64,000 nucleotides of DNA from the NCBI RefSeq assembly GCF_037975245.1, contig NC_092568.1, positions 27,276,501-27,340,500 of the forward strand, given 5' to 3'. The position numbers and the translations under genes were made by a program. Origin of the DNA: Apostichopus japonicus. Its lineage: Eukaryota > Echinodermata > Holothuroidea > Aspidochirotida > Stichopodidae. The notes beneath the pieces are model-generated. The model worked only from the letters and a program-made list of their open reading frames with translations. It ran no database searches and was not told the origin of the DNA. Below are positions 50,901 to 63,995 of this stretch, in pieces. How positions within the stretch are numbered: the stretch's first letter is position 1; each line of letters opens with the position of its first letter.

Positions 50901-51453
50901 AGGGTAATCTATAGTTAAGCCGAGTCAATTTTGCAGCCCTTAAATATACTTGTCTTGAAAACGATTATATCATGCTTCCAAAAGGTCATGTAGGCTATGT
51001 GAACAAGTGTACTTTTTTCTTAGTTTGCATGTTTTATACTAGTCTAGGCGTACATCATAAACGCAGTATTATTTTTTAACTTCACAACGACCTTTAGAAA
51101 ACTGGGACAATTTAAATTACGACAGGAAAATATATTTTCGCTGAAGAAATGAAAACTCCCGATAATCGGGTGGTATGACGAAAGACGATTGCAATTTCGC
51201 AGAACCAGTCCTCGGAAAACACAACGCAAACATCAAGCTAGGTTATTCTTCAGTGCAGTTAACTGTAGCAGCACCAACATACACGTGTGTAGCTGTCCTT
51301 GAAATACACAGTGGCGTGCCATCTGTTTCGTTCTATTTGGTAGTAGTCATTCACTTACTTCCTCTACAATTCCCTTTAAAAATTAAATATGCGTTACCTG
51401 TTTATTCCTGTCATCATCTGCGCAATTCTGTCTTCCATCTCTTCAAAATCCAT
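41997..51453 (-). CDS. EIF3K: Eukaryotic translation initiation factor 3 subunit K, 7 exons, 218 aa
   Basis: eIF3k is a small cytoplasmic subunit of the eIF3 octamer; it pairs with eIF3l and has a HEAT-like (HAM) part followed by a winged-helix domain. Exons in coding order are 51453-51398, 48088-47990, 46623-46503, 46357-46283, 45647-45581, 45180-44977 and 42031-41997. They sum to 657 nt with TGA, giving 218 aa, the same length as the human protein. Family-matching segments include [72 protein letters not shown] and [10 protein letters not shown]. All introns are GT-AG; the third exon uses a weaker GTATCC donor. The start [14 protein letters not shown] is short and reasonable. The first intron (48089-51397) holds hairpin-repeat copies. 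The gene is convergent with the acylphosphatase. Confidence 0.96.
44247..44315 (-). repeat. tRNA-derived SINE or tRNA pseudogene
   Basis: On the - strand it starts GGAGTGTTAGCTCAGTGGTA (acceptor strand and A box), has a CCTT/AAGG anticodon-like stem, then GAGTTCGAGTCACTCC (B box and pairing acceptor strand). The anticodon loop counts 8 nt and the T stem is mismatched, so it is not a working tRNA. It lies in the last EIF3K intron, on the coding strand of that gene. Confidence 0.7.
48344..48600 (+). repeat. Hairpin repeat family, copies C, D and E
   Basis: Three diverged copies lie at 48344-48397, 48461-48510 and 48555-48600. Each has CCTCC or ATCCG, TTCT, then GTGGAGG, GGTGGAGG or GTAGAGG, followed by CAGTTGCAGTGG or a variant. 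Spacing is about 95 to 120 bp, so they look like a decayed local array in EIF3K intron 1. Confidence 0.6.
48601..50500. other. EIF3K intron 1, no recognised feature
   Basis: No exon, RNA gene or named repeat could be recognised here on either strand. Confidence 0.5.
50672..50727 (+). repeat. Hairpin repeat family, copy F
   Basis: It reads GAGCCTCCATTCTGGGGTGG, then AGGCACAATCATGGTTGCACTGGG. The CCTCCA/TGGAGG stem is intact. It is preceded by AATGTCCA, as copy B is. Confidence 0.7.
50783..50935 (+). repeat. Hairpin repeat family, copy G with long tail
   Basis: The head reads CCACTGAGCCTCCATGCTGG, then TGTGGAGGAGCAGTTG. The tail has GTTTGTTTG, TGCCTCCAGAGGCAAAGTG and CAGGGTAATCTATAGTTAAG, matching the tail of copy B in the acylphosphatase intron. 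Confidence 0.75.
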
Positions 51454-53550
51454 TATGTTTGATTGACTTTATTGCGGTCGTCCTATTGAATCCGGGTGAA
51501 AAAAGAGTTCGGTAGTATAGAGTTTTTATGTTTCCTTACTCGCAATAATAACGAAAAAGCGTACCTTTGTGTTTCCATCAGGACATAACTCGAAGCTATA
51601 TATGTTTTCATTTCCGGAATAGTCGACGCTTCGCAAAAGTAAGGATACCAGGCTTGAGAGATTATTTTACACAAAAGTAATCTTACCTAAAGGGAACTAA
51701 AGGGAAACTACGTAACTGATATTATCATGTCCTTTTACGAATTTGTTTTTACATATTAATTTTTTATTCATAACTTTATAGAAAACTCATGTATCCACCC
51801 TTTTATACCCCCTCAAAACATTGCACCGTAATGATTAAGTTTAATCAGCATTGTCTCAAAATATGCTACACTGTAGGAACTCTTAAGTATTCACTTGAGT
51901 TTATTCTTCAAGAAAAATATTAGGGGCCTACAGACACACTTAAAGGTCAACGCTTCAAGTTGCTCTCACTTTGAAATGTCATGTATAAAGACCTATATAC
52001 TTTTGCAACTTGTATGTATTGTATGCTAGGTGACCAAACGTCTGGGTAACGTTCATGAAATCCGGGGATTAAAAGTGTCTCCAGAATTGCCCTAGATTAA
52101 GGATTAAATGTACTGTTACTGATCATTCCCAAATTTGTAAAAAGGACCTGATAATGTTACCCAAAAACTTGTTCCTGAAATGTATTACAGAAAGGCCGGT
52201 GGGCATTTGACCACCATTCTTGAAGCATATAACCATTCAACCATCACAAAGTCCTACCCGTTCCCTAAAACGCATAATGTAGATACTACCCTTTGATGCC
52301 AAGTAAGAAGGGGATAGCCACATTATTATCAGGGTGCTCCGTATTTCTGTATAAGATATGGTCACCTGTGGCGATAACGAGAGAAATCCGAACCGCACTG
52401 CAGAGAGCCTCTCACAAGTTGTTTTGTAAAGTTTTAGCAATTAGCTAAAAACTAAAAGTTGGGGATATAATTTTAATTACCAAATGACAGGTAAAAAATA
52501 CCTGCTGTCTGAGTTTTGACCCCCACCCCCACACCCTTCAAAAAACAATTGACATCATACTTAATTATCATCATCTAACAACTGCCTATTCTCAACTTCC
52601 TATTTTCGAGAATGTTTGCTTATTAGTCAAGTACTAGTTCTTGCTCTCTGGGTTACTCGTTTGAATAATAAAAACAAATTTAAAAAAAAAAGACTATACA
52701 TACGTTTCCACCATCCCATAATCGTCATAATAAAATTACTCACCGTATCCTGTAGCAAGATAGCGATACTTTTCGATGATCAATCGTCATCCAGTCCCAT
52801 GATGCAGCATATCGTTTGCACCTGATGAAAATGCATTCAAGATTTCACACTTCAGCTTCATTCATCGCAATATCACTTAAATCATACAGCCGTAAATTGA
52901 AGTACCCTACCCTTAGATTTACCACAGTTGTCTTTTCATATTAAATTACCGTACATCTGGGCGGTGACCCTGTAGAGAGGGAGAAAAGGTGTGGGAGAGG
53001 ATGGGGGAGAGGGAGGGGTAAGCGCGGATCCAGTGGGTGTGGGTGTACACTCCCCCCTCTCACTCTTTCAACCGCAAGCAAATACTAAAACAGTTATAGT
53101 GACAACCAAGCTTGTAAACTTATTTAATTCACATAGACCTAAGTTATAATAAGTCTTAATAGGCCACAATCTGCTACATATGCACAAAACCATCTACTTA
53201 CTAGAGACATCTCATGGGTGAATGCGTGCATGTCTGCTTAGAGTGGTGGAGAAACTCTCCATTTAAATGAAAAACGTTGATACATTTTATATCTGCCTCT
53301 ATCTTACATCAATAATTACTGAATTCCATTAAAGTTACATAGCCTACATGAAACATAACCGTGTAGCCAATTCGTATAAACGTTTATATGCAATTCATAA
53401 TAGTACATGATAACAGAATAATGTAAGGTTGTAAATAGATAACCATGTTACCTCTTCTCTGTGTGTTTTCTCTTACTCTCCTGTTTTTAGGTGATGTTCT
53501 AGTTAAGTGTTTCTCTGTCCAACATCTGGAACTGTCGGTAGGTGTCTGTG
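51454..53550. other. EIF3K upstream flank and intergenic DNA
   Basis: The first 200 bases should contain the EIF3K promoter on the - strand; CpG frequency rises near 51120-51240 and 51460-51640. No TATA box is evident. The rest is AT-rich with short G-rich and C-rich tracts near 52975-53060, and no supportable gene. Confidence 0.45.
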
Positions 53551-53553
53551 GTA

Positions 53554-53556
<3 letters not shown>

Positions 53557-53628
<72 letters not shown>
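53557..53628. repeat. (AT)n microsatellite, about 36 units
   Basis: Uninterrupted AT run. The Tyr-Ile frames on both strands are artefacts. Confidence 0.98.
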
Positions 53629-53632
<4 letters not shown>

Positions 53633-54751
53633 GCAATATATTTATTGGATTGCACTTTGTATGCAGCGAACATGATATGTACAAATGTAGAGGTTCAACA
53701 TACTTTATATAGTGTATAGTATATACAGTAGTATAAGGAATGGTTAGATACAAATGGTACAGTGTGCTTATAGAGAAACTGTGTATGGAGATATCACCCG
53801 AGCAATATGTTTCCATGCTCTTTGTATTATTAGACCGTTGTTTTGACGAATCAATCTCCTAAAATCGGGAAAGAAATATTTATGTTTGACGGACACTACG
53901 TACCGGTATATAGTCATATATACGCATGAGGGAAGTCGAATGGTTTTTCAATTATACTTCACACACGACGGTGACAATCTTATCAAAGGTCTAAGCTCGA
54001 TGACAGCATGTAAAACGAACGAGACAAGTAGAGCTGACTGATTTTGTCCAGATTCAATTCTCAGTATCACGATTCGGAGGTATTAACCACACCGTTCATT
54101 CATCATTGTACTTGTAAATATTTGAAAGTTCAGAATTGAATTAATAACGAATCTTCTGGATCTTGCTCTGAAGCAACGTCGGTGCTGTAATTTATTTTCC
54201 TTAGTGTGACAATTTTTCAGCAAAAACATCTGGATAATTTGAGATGTGATTGCCATAAGAGTTAAGGGATACGCAAATCCAAGTATCAATAATTGGCCTA
54301 TGAGATACAGACAACTGTCATAAACAACTTCTCGAAACGGATAACAATATATATCAATATATATCATATTATTTATCACATGATCATCAAATCATTAATA
54401 TGGCTCAGTATCAAATGTCTAATGCAAACGCATCTTGTATTCCGGGAGTGATGTCAGTTCTGCTAAAACTTGCACTAAACCTGTCAGGGTAAACAGATAG
54501 ATAACACAGATGAAATCTGAAGTGCTGTATTAATAAGCTTTCTGAATCAATGGCGACCTGGGTCAAAAGTGACTTCATATATATATATATATATTATTGA
54601 TATTATTATTATTTTTATATGTTATTTCAAAGTATGTACTGCAGTATACGCAGCGTATAGGTATATAGCGCTTTAACATATTTAGGCTTATATGACTGTA
54701 AATATCTTGTATAGTATATATATATTCACTAAGGGACACGTGGCCACAACC

Positions 54752-54985
54752 GGTGCTGTGGTAGAGTGGATTAAGGCGGTGGCATTTGAAGGCTTACCAA
54801 TCTGGAGGTTCAGGGTTCGATACCCGGCCGGGTAATACTAATGTGGATTTTTCAACCAAGAGCAATTGAAGGTTTTCCCACCTGATTTGAACCTTGGCAA
54901 TCTGGAGTTTCATGGTCATAGTAAGGAAGATTTTTCAGCCAAGAATAATTTACGGTTTTCCCATCTGAAATGACTTTCTAAATTG
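54752..54985 (+). repeat. tRNA-derived SINE with internally duplicated body
   Basis: The head GGTGCTGTGGTAGAGTGGAT and GGGTTCGATACCCGG give good A and B boxes. The body CAATCTGGAG, GATTTTTCAACCAAGAG, GGTTTTCCCACCTGA then repeats as CAATCTGGAG, GATTTTTCAGCCAAGAA, GGTTTTCCCATCTGA, about 98 bp later. It lies in intergenic DNA. Confidence 0.75.
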
Positions 54986-55089
54986 AAAAAAAAATCCAAT
55001 TTTCAGTTAAAATGTTGAATTGGAAGCCACCGACGTGTAAGTTGTAATCCATAAGCCATTGCAGGCTTCACCCACTCACTTCTGGTCAC

Positions 55090-57550
55090 TTAAGCGTCGT
55101 AAAAATCACTTCTGAATATTGTTATTATATTATATTTCACGTGACACCAATTCAAGATCACATGGGGGTCACCGTCTCAATGTAGACTGGGTTGCAAGGT
55201 GGATCAAGTCCTTTTAATTATAATGCCCAGATTCTAACGTTGCGTAATATTATATAGGAAGTATAAATGCCTTTTATATCAAATTCATGCTTCGTATGTC
55301 GGTGTGTACGTATACCTATACTATGTTGATTACGCAACAAATCCTGGTTCATTTGACCCTGATCAGACTCGGATAAAAACTTCGTGCGATATTTAAATTG
55401 ACCAGTGACGATCGAGGATTTCTAGGAATGAGGCCAGAGAGTCAAGGAAGTATAATGGATTTATACCGAAATTACTTAATACCGAAATAGAGGTGCATAA
55501 ACGATCCCACCGGTATAAAGTATGCTCGCCAGCGCACCGCGCTCATTTCGAACCAAACAGTTTGCATACCTTTTTATTTTTAAATGTCAACCAAGTTTCC
55601 AGAGAGGGGTTAGGCCTCTTTGGTATCGGCCCCTGGGTTTTAATTTATTGGTGTCTTTGTAAAAACAAGTCATGTGTAAATAATAGGCCTATAATGCGTT
55701 CATTAAAAAACAATGTCGTTACCGAAAACGTGTTTCGTTACTGGAAAAGTCTTTTTGCAAACAAGCAAACAAACATATTTTCTCCAAATAATTATAGCTG
55801 GAAGGCTTGCGCCGAATCCATTGACGTTAAACCCATGTACCATATAGGAAATTAAAGACCATGATTAAAGTATGTAGGCTTGTGCCTAATCCATTGACGT
55901 TAAACACATGTACCAACATACGAAAACAAATATCCATGAATAAAGTATATACGCCCGTGTAATATGTGTTGTTGCGTCGTTTGTGCTGTTGGAATATCTA
56001 AACACGTTTAATGAAATGCCTAAAGACATCACACTAATTTGGCTGGTAGTAATGTTGGTTTATAATTTCACACTCACAAACAAACAAACAAACAAAGAAA
56101 CATTTAAAAATATTGATAGTTAAAAAATTGACATTTAAAAATAATAAGGTTAATTAATACATGATAACTTGAAACCTAAGAAATATCATCAAGACTCGCA
56201 CAAAATGTCATATGATTCACATAATAGGAGCAAAATTATCTGTTTAGGTTTAACAAAACGAAACTTCAAGAACATCTATATGCATATGGGTACAATCACT
56301 ATCACCTTTATTTTTTTATTTTTCGTGTCCTTTTATTTTACCGAAAGTATTAAAATTGTAAACAAACCGATGTAAAGGTTTAGAAATAAATCACAATTTT
56401 TGTACATAAATATATTTTTCATGCAATTTATGATCCCGAATGTCAACAATGATATTTTGCAATTAGTATTTGTGTTCATTTTCTTCCATGTACTTAGACA
56501 TAAGCAAGATAACTTTGAAGCGATCTATGATTATATTTGACTGGATTTGAGGTGACTGGTGGTATTGTAATTACTAAGCGAAATGGAGGCGTGGGCGGTG
56601 AAGATTCATTATCAATTTCGTCTTGTTAAACTGTCTAAAATATTAAGCTTCCGAGTGACATTTTTTCTTCTAATAATTTCGAATAATCTCAGAAATCAAA
56701 AGTAATAATCAACTTGAACGTGGCTGCTTAAAATGATTTTATATAATTTGTCCAAATGCTAAAAGCTCCTAGAAGAAAATAATTTGCAATGATTAGTTTC
56801 ACATATTGAGACAGATGACATGACACCTAACATTTAGGATTTATAGCCAAAGTTTGATTGAAATGTTTAACACGAATTGAAATGAATGTTCTATGTAGAA
56901 CTTTCTAAATATGGCTGGACGGAAGAGTAGACCATGTGGTTCTAATCTTGTAACTTTAGGGTACATATAGACTGACATAAATAAAGTACAAATAGTTAAA
57001 ATAAACTATGAAAAGGTGATTTGTATATTGAAATGATATATACAAATGTTTGTTTTGTACAACACTGGCGTTCAGTTTGACCTCACCAAAGACAAACATG
57101 TCAGATTTGAAGTGAATCGGACATAGCGACAAAAATTAATTTACATGTAAGGATTTTAGTGAGTTGCTGCACGTTGTTACTGCTATACGGAATATGGCTA
57201 TTTTAAATGCATAGCGTACGCATGCGCGCACCGTATCTGCTGGTAAACAATGAGGCCAAAAACAACATATTACATCACATTTATAATACGGAAATCTTTC
57301 ATTCCATGTGGTGTTATTTCATTCTTTATCGTTCTAAAAAGGACTAGAAATATTGCATGTTGTTTAAAAGTGAATATTTTTTTTTTCGAAATTTGAAAAA
57401 GAACCAAGAAAACAATACGTTGCAGAAAATACGAGTACCAAGTGCATGCACAATTACGATCTCAACAGGCGGATTATATTTAAATTAGACTCATGACTCA
57501 TCCTATCACGCAAACGAACAACTAGGACCATGCCCGAGCCGTGCCAGATA
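55090..57550. other. AT-rich intergenic DNA
   Basis: No gene recognised. A 120-codon frame at 55493-55855 has no recognisable motif. A diverged 70-bp repeat occurs at about 55805 and 55880 (both with CATTGACGTTAAAC and ATGTACCA). Confidence 0.45.
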
Positions 57551-57556
57551 ACGAAT

Positions 57557-57982
57557 CTGATTTTACAGTGGCGGAGCGTCCATACAGTCAGGAGGCGGAT
57601 GCCCCCCCCCACCCCTGATGGACTCAAATGGACTGCTGGCGCCCTTTTCAGCTTTTTACCACTTTTTACTTATTCGCGGTTATTGACTTTTTTTACAAAA
57701 ATACCACAGGGATTGTGATGAAGCGCATGTACTCTTAACACCCATATAAACTTCCGAGTTGTCACAAATGGCGATGACACCTATATTTTCTTCGTTTATC
57801 TGCAAATTAGCAAGGCCCGGAAAGGGACATTTCCGGCGATCTAGGGAGTATCTTTACTCAAAAAATTTCTGTTCACTCCGCGCAAACCTGTAGTGGCGCT
57901 CCGCTTATAGTGTCGAAAGCGCCCCCACAGACCATTCTCTCCCCCCTGACCAATACTCTTAGCTCCGCCACTGGTAAATCAG
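57557..57982. mobile_element. MITE-like element, about 426 bp, with 21-bp inverted repeats
   Basis: The left end 57557-57577 starts CTGATTTTACAGTGGCGGAG. The reverse complement of the right end 57962-57982 starts CTGATTTACCAGTGGCGGAG; 19 of 21 bases match. CAGTGGCGGAGC is an end common among hAT- and P-like elements. No transposase frame is present. A clear target duplication was not seen, so superfamily is unassigned. Confidence 0.7.
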
Positions 57983-57989
57983 TTTTGAG

Positions 57990-60900
57990 AAATTAAAATG
58001 AAGATCTGCTATAATATCGACTTCAGTCATATAAATTTGACATAACAAACTAATTGAAGAATTCATTTCTGTGTTCTGTGAAAAGCAAACAGACATTTTT
58101 TATCGTTGGGGGATATTCGATTTATTTATGTGAAAAACGAACACTAAATTCTCACTAATTTCATCGTACTTCAACCAATAATCAATTAATAATCAATAAT
58201 AAAGTTTTGTTTGTTTTTGGCTATAATCTAAGTCGTTGTTAGCTTCATTAATGCATGCAAATAGCTGATTTTACCCTTCTGTTTGTTTGTTGTTTGTTTT
58301 GTACTTTCTGGTGTCCATCATATTCGGCGCTGTTTTCTTAACGTAATGATTCGAGTGACCAAATGTTTTTGCCAGAAAAAAACTGGAAAATAAATGTTTG
58401 GCCTCAAATAACGGCAAAGAGGATAATTCGGCCAATTTAAAACATCATTCATGGTATAGAACACGTCAGCACGCGCATGACTATACAGAGATTTAATTTC
58501 ACGAACCCATTCCAAACTGACCTTATTTTAGCTCAGTCCACTTATAAATATATCGATTATGACTTGTATAATATGAGGGCGTATATTATGTCTGTTGCAT
58601 TAACTTGTTATTTCTAGCTTCATTGACAAGCTTATATCATATACCTGTCGTAAAACCGTAGTATTTACGTCATCGCATGCAAGAAAAAAAAACTCTTTGT
58701 AAACCTGTGTGTTTAAACTTCTGTGTTAAAGCAGTTTCGTCATCTTTACTTTTGTTTTTATAACAAAATAGAAATCCCGAGGGATATAAAAAAAATACTG
58801 GAGTTCAATGGAGGAAAAGAATAAGAAGAAGAAATAAAGCAACAAATTGATTTTACAGGTAGAAAGAACCATAAAACAAATTAGATTTGTTTTTGTAGAG
58901 AAGCGGACAGGATAAAACCAACTTAGGTTTGAAGGTTATTTTTATCAGCTGAGAGCTATATATTATGGTAGGTTGTTGTATTGTTCAGCTGAGCAATTAT
59001 CTCACAAGTATACTATACACATTTCACTGAATTTGATTATAAGTAAATAAACTCTGCCCGAATAAATCTCTGTAGATGATGAAACTGGATACCACTTTCT
59101 TGTGCGTAAGACTATCACGCACTGCAAGAAGAAACTAATAAAATAACTGTGCTAATAAAGATAAGTAGAGTTTTAATCTAAAAGGTATTCTATATTCAAA
59201 CCCTATCAAGCAACGTTTGTCAAAGCGGGGCCTTTCTGTTGTACTATTTATTTTCTGTGTGTGTGTGCGTGTGCGTGTTGTGTGGGTGTATTTGTGTGTG
59301 AAATGCTTCTTACCCTTTTTTCTATCTTTATGTTGTTGTTGTTGTTGTAATTATTCTAGGTGGTAAAGTACTCGAGAAAATAAAAGAACTCTTGAGTCCA
59401 CCAAATTCAGACCAGAACTGTGGCTTATTTACTCCTGAATTTTGCCTGAAAAAATATATATTCCAAACGTCAAACCTTTTTAAGAAATTACCTAACTTGA
59501 AACGAAAAAAAAAATCTTCCAAGGTGCCTCCTAATAACAACGTGATAAGACACTTCGTTAAGCTCATATGAGTGTATACATTTATTCGGTCGGCTGAAAT
59601 CATTTAGGGGCAATGCAGAGGCTTAGCTATATGTGGTTCAGACGGTACATAGTACCTGGCCCCAAGTACTCAGGGGCTCAGAGGGTCGTTTCCAACATTG
59701 TTAGCCAATGGATCACAAAATGTCAGTCAGTCATGTTTTTGCATGTCATTATGACTACGTCATAATCGGTCTTATTTCGCTGATAACTGTTTTTTTTTTC
59801 CAGTTGACAAAAGTTGGATTAACTGCCCACTGCGGCTTTCGTTCAAATATGTCACATACCGTGAGCTGGTGAACAGTTCCTCCGACCTGCGTCATCGTAG
59901 TAATGTACACTTCACACACAATATGTTAACCGGCCTGAAATATAAAAGTATTGATTGAATTAAAGTAAAAAATCAAGCTTTAAGAAAGCCGTGGATGCAT
60001 TTCCAATTAATTGATTAATTAATTAAGTGTAAACACCTTATCAACTAGGGATTCACTCCACGGCAGTGCTCAATCTTTTAGCTGAGTCTTTCTAATAGAA
60101 GGCAGAGCACAAGGCAATAATATGATCGAGTTTTCGTTTCATGTATAACATAATAATATCTCGAAATTTCGAAAGTCAAGTTTGAAAAGTTGTTTTGTTG
60201 AAAACAATGACAATTTATATTTTATATATTTGTTTCTAGAAAGAACAAAAGATACCATTTCAGTTAAAAGTTATTTGCATTGATAAAACAATGAAATATT
60301 TCAGATAACTATCGATACAAAATATCGAGTCATTCCTCTAAATTTCAACATATTTTCCTGCAAAATCTAACGATTTTGAGTCGAAGTAGTCGTCATTTCC
60401 GAATAAGAAGTCTACAGTTTGAGAAAATAATCGAAATTTCACGATATAAGGGAAACAATTTTGAGAAGATAGTCAATAAGTTATTGTGACAAACGTAGTC
60501 GAAAGATCGGGTTTCGAAAACCGAAATTCCGAGAGAGACAGAGTGAGACAAAAACAGAGGTGTTGAGAATTTGAGAGCATAATCAAAGGATGAAAGAGCA
60601 AGTAGAAATTCGAGGATGAAATAGTTGAACTTTACAATCTTCCATATATCTGGACCAATGTGTTGGAATCTCTTGGATAAGATAGCAAACTTTCACCGTC
60701 CCCTCCCCCACCCCGTCCCCCACCCCCGTCCTCCACTTTTTGACTAGCGTTCTACGCCGCTGATGGTTGTAATTGGATATATGACGGTGTATCTTCCTAC
60801 AACAATGGTGATAGAACTCGGTCCTTCCAATACAACGTTAATTGCCAATCACTTTGCGTCACGTAATTGTTGTGTATTCCACAGCTTTTTATTCAAAGGT

Positions 60901-61380
60901 ATAGAATCGAATTAACCGGAGGAAAATTAATCTCCAGGGTGAATATATTTACACGAAAATGGAACAGGATTTCCTGCGTAAGCGGCCAATTTCGGGCGCG
61001 GAACCGAAAACTAAATAGTGCAAATTGCGCCCGTATAATTTACTCTTCCGAAATGTGACTTACCGCAGGCCTTGAATTTGAATACCTTGGCACAGTTTGA
61101 CCCGTAGTTTGAAACTAATGCTTATAATGTTTGTGGTTGAAAAATGCGCTAGCATCACTTGTTCCATGCGCTACAAAACTACAAAAAATGACGAAAAAAA
61201 CAGTAGTAAATCGTCAGAAAGTGCGCGAGAAATAAGTCTCTCAAGTTCTGTTATATTTTCTTGTTTTTTTTTAAAATTTACATTGATGACTTGGTGTTAA
61301 GTGCAGTCTGGGTGAAGTAAGGGTAGAGAGCCTAAGCTCTCATTCGGGAACCAGGGCCCCTGAAAACGTAGCTGCGACAC
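57990..61380. other. AT-rich intergenic DNA
   Basis: No gene recognised on either strand. It contains small simple repeats (GT-rich near 59260-59300, TTG near 59331-59350) and a C-rich tract near 60695-60735. Confidence 0.45.
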
Positions 61381-61414
61381 TGGTACAATGTATAAATATA
61401 TATTTACTCTTCCG

Positions 61415-61822
<408 letters not shown>

Positions 61823-61859
61823 TAGATAGATATACAACTGAATCGGTATGTGTTGCTTC

Positions 61860-63438
61860 ATAGAATCCTCGAAACTTAACGAGGAATTGCCAACGACTGA
61901 ACCTCAATTATTTATCGTGACAACTTGACCGTAGAATAAATATTATGACATCTCATGGATTTTTTATTTCTTTTTACAAATGCTGGGAAAGCTAATTGTT
62001 TAATACACCATCTATCGTAATTTTTATTCTCTGTTTATAGGTAACTTCCCACAATTCTGACAATATTTATGAGTTTCTTTACATGAACTGTACAATATTT
62101 GCAAATAATCCACTGCTCTTGACATGCGCATTGTACAGCTCTCATGTCCGTATATATAGACTCAAAAATGACAATACAACTCTGTCAACAGCTTCCAAGT
62201 ACGACTTTGTTTTTGATAAGAAAGACATTAAATATGCTTTCATTATGGTATTCGAAATTCTTCTTTTTTCTTCCAAAAACAAGAAAGAAATATCCCTAGC
62301 AACGGTAGGCCTATTTGGTCACAACTTTGCTGACCACTCGAAACCCATTAACTTTACGACACAGGAATAAAAGTCATTAAATTTTCTCCGCCTTTTAAAG
62401 TGTCAATTATTACGGTCGTAATTTTCTTCTTCTGCTGACATTAGACGGGTAAGATAGATGCCATTTTGCTCTGTTCACATCGTGACAAAGATTACACACG
62501 TATTATAGTAAAATAGTCATTAAATATATTAAAACTGAAGTAGGATTTAAATGTCATTTCAATTATTAACCTCACAAAGTGGAAGCGTTTCATGATTTTC
62601 CATTTCCCCCAAAAATAAAGACAAGTAAAAGTAGGGAAACTACTAAAATTAATTAAAGTTTTAAATATCTATAGTTGTGTTCCTGAAGAAGAAAATGTCG
62701 TGGAATCTATATCTAACATGCAGGCCTTTAAACGACGATTAATCAAAACCATATCAGAACCAAGTCCGGTCACTTTAGACAGTTTAGTCTTTACTTAATC
62801 GGACAAAATTACTTGCGCTCTGTTAATAAAGTTCTTCACAAGTATATACTTATCTCATGTAACCTTTTACCTTTAACTTCCTATCACTTCATAATTGTTT
62901 GACGGACTATTCTTGTGAACTCCGTCGACAACGAACTTTGTGACAAGATAGAAACACACCTGCGTGTTTCTATACCATCAATGTGAATCGTCGACCAATC
63001 ACAATTTAGCGAACTATACCTTGAAACATCATCAATGTTATTTATATATAGACGCAATCGTTCTACGCGCATGTCATGTTCATCGACGTCATATAAAATT
63101 GCCGAAACTGTTTTCAAACTATTAAAAGTAAAAAGCTGTTTCACAAAGTAATTTGAAGGTTTTTTTTGCAAAACACTTTCTTTCTTCTGCATGGCAACTA
63201 GACAACAATGGACTTAGGCATTAGTCGTCAATTGTCCAGGATATATATATTTTTTATTTTACTGACAGTATAGGCCAACTACCGTCTTGTTTTATTTTTG
63301 TGCACTCCTCAACTTATCACTGAATAACTAATCAATATGAGTCCCTTCAAAATATGAGCCTTGACATTTATACTTCATTCCAGGTTTGTATATAAATCGT
63401 GCGATTCTCAAATATGAGTTGTGCCTACATGTTATAAA
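61860..63438. other. AT-rich intergenic DNA
   Basis: I see no gene, RNA or named repeat here. Frames at 62083-62370 (+) and 62884-63192 (-) have no recognisable motif. Confidence 0.45.
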
Positions 63439-63463
63439 TTTATATATATATATATATACATAA

Positions 63464-63495
<32 letters not shown>

Positions 63496-63496
63496 T
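63439..63496. repeat. Imperfect (AT)n microsatellite
   Basis: AT run interrupted by ACATAAAT. Confidence 0.95.
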
Positions 63497-63860
63497 TGGC
63501 CTATTAATATCATATATTTACCTAATCTGTCAAGCTATAGTCGTAAGATACATTAAAGGTTGAATCAGTTTTACAATTATGAAAAGATTCGTCTAACATG
63601 ACATAAATCATAATCATAATATTACACGATTAACAGGCTAGTTACACTAATGAATCGGTTATTTACCAGTGTTTTTGCCTTTCATTAGCTTTAGGAATCA
63701 CAAATGATTTTCGAGTTGGTTAGCATCATGTTTGATCTCTATAGAGTAAGGCAAAATATGTCACCAAAAACAGAACTAGTATTGTTCGATACAGGTGACA
63801 AACGCCTACAGTGGAATTACGACCTTCCTTACCGGTTTAGAACCTCTGGACATACAATCA

Positions 63861-63995
63861 GCGTCCATGGCCTAGTTGGTTAGGGTGTCCGCGTACAGAG
63901 CGGGAGGCCCGTGGTTCGAATCCCGGTGGAGGCTGGAAGTTTTTTCACTGTTCTTGATTTTCCAACTCATTACGATATATATATATATATACATA
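63861..63995 (+). repeat. tRNA-derived SINE, near-complete
   Basis: The head GCGTCCATGGCCTAGTTGGT has a good A box, and GTGGTTCGAATCCC a good B box. GCGTCCA pairs with TGGAGGC at six of seven positions, and TCCGC/GCGG flank a 7-nt loop. The T stem is broken. The body GGCTGGAAGTTTTTTCACTG runs on to ACGATATATATA, entering an AT microsatellite at the window edge. It is the same family as 61418-61822. Confidence 0.85.

Noticed and set aside
53445-53816. Tyr-Ile-rich frames on both strands
   Set aside because: They are translations of the (AT)n microsatellite.
55493-55855. 120-codon + strand frame, longest in the right third
   Set aside because: No recognisable motif, no supporting splice structure, and its length is not remarkable for 12 kb of AT-rich DNA.
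63861-63933. Functional tRNA gene
   Set aside because: A and B boxes are good but the T stem is broken, the loop does not give a sensible anticodon with family features, and related truncated copies show it is a SINE.
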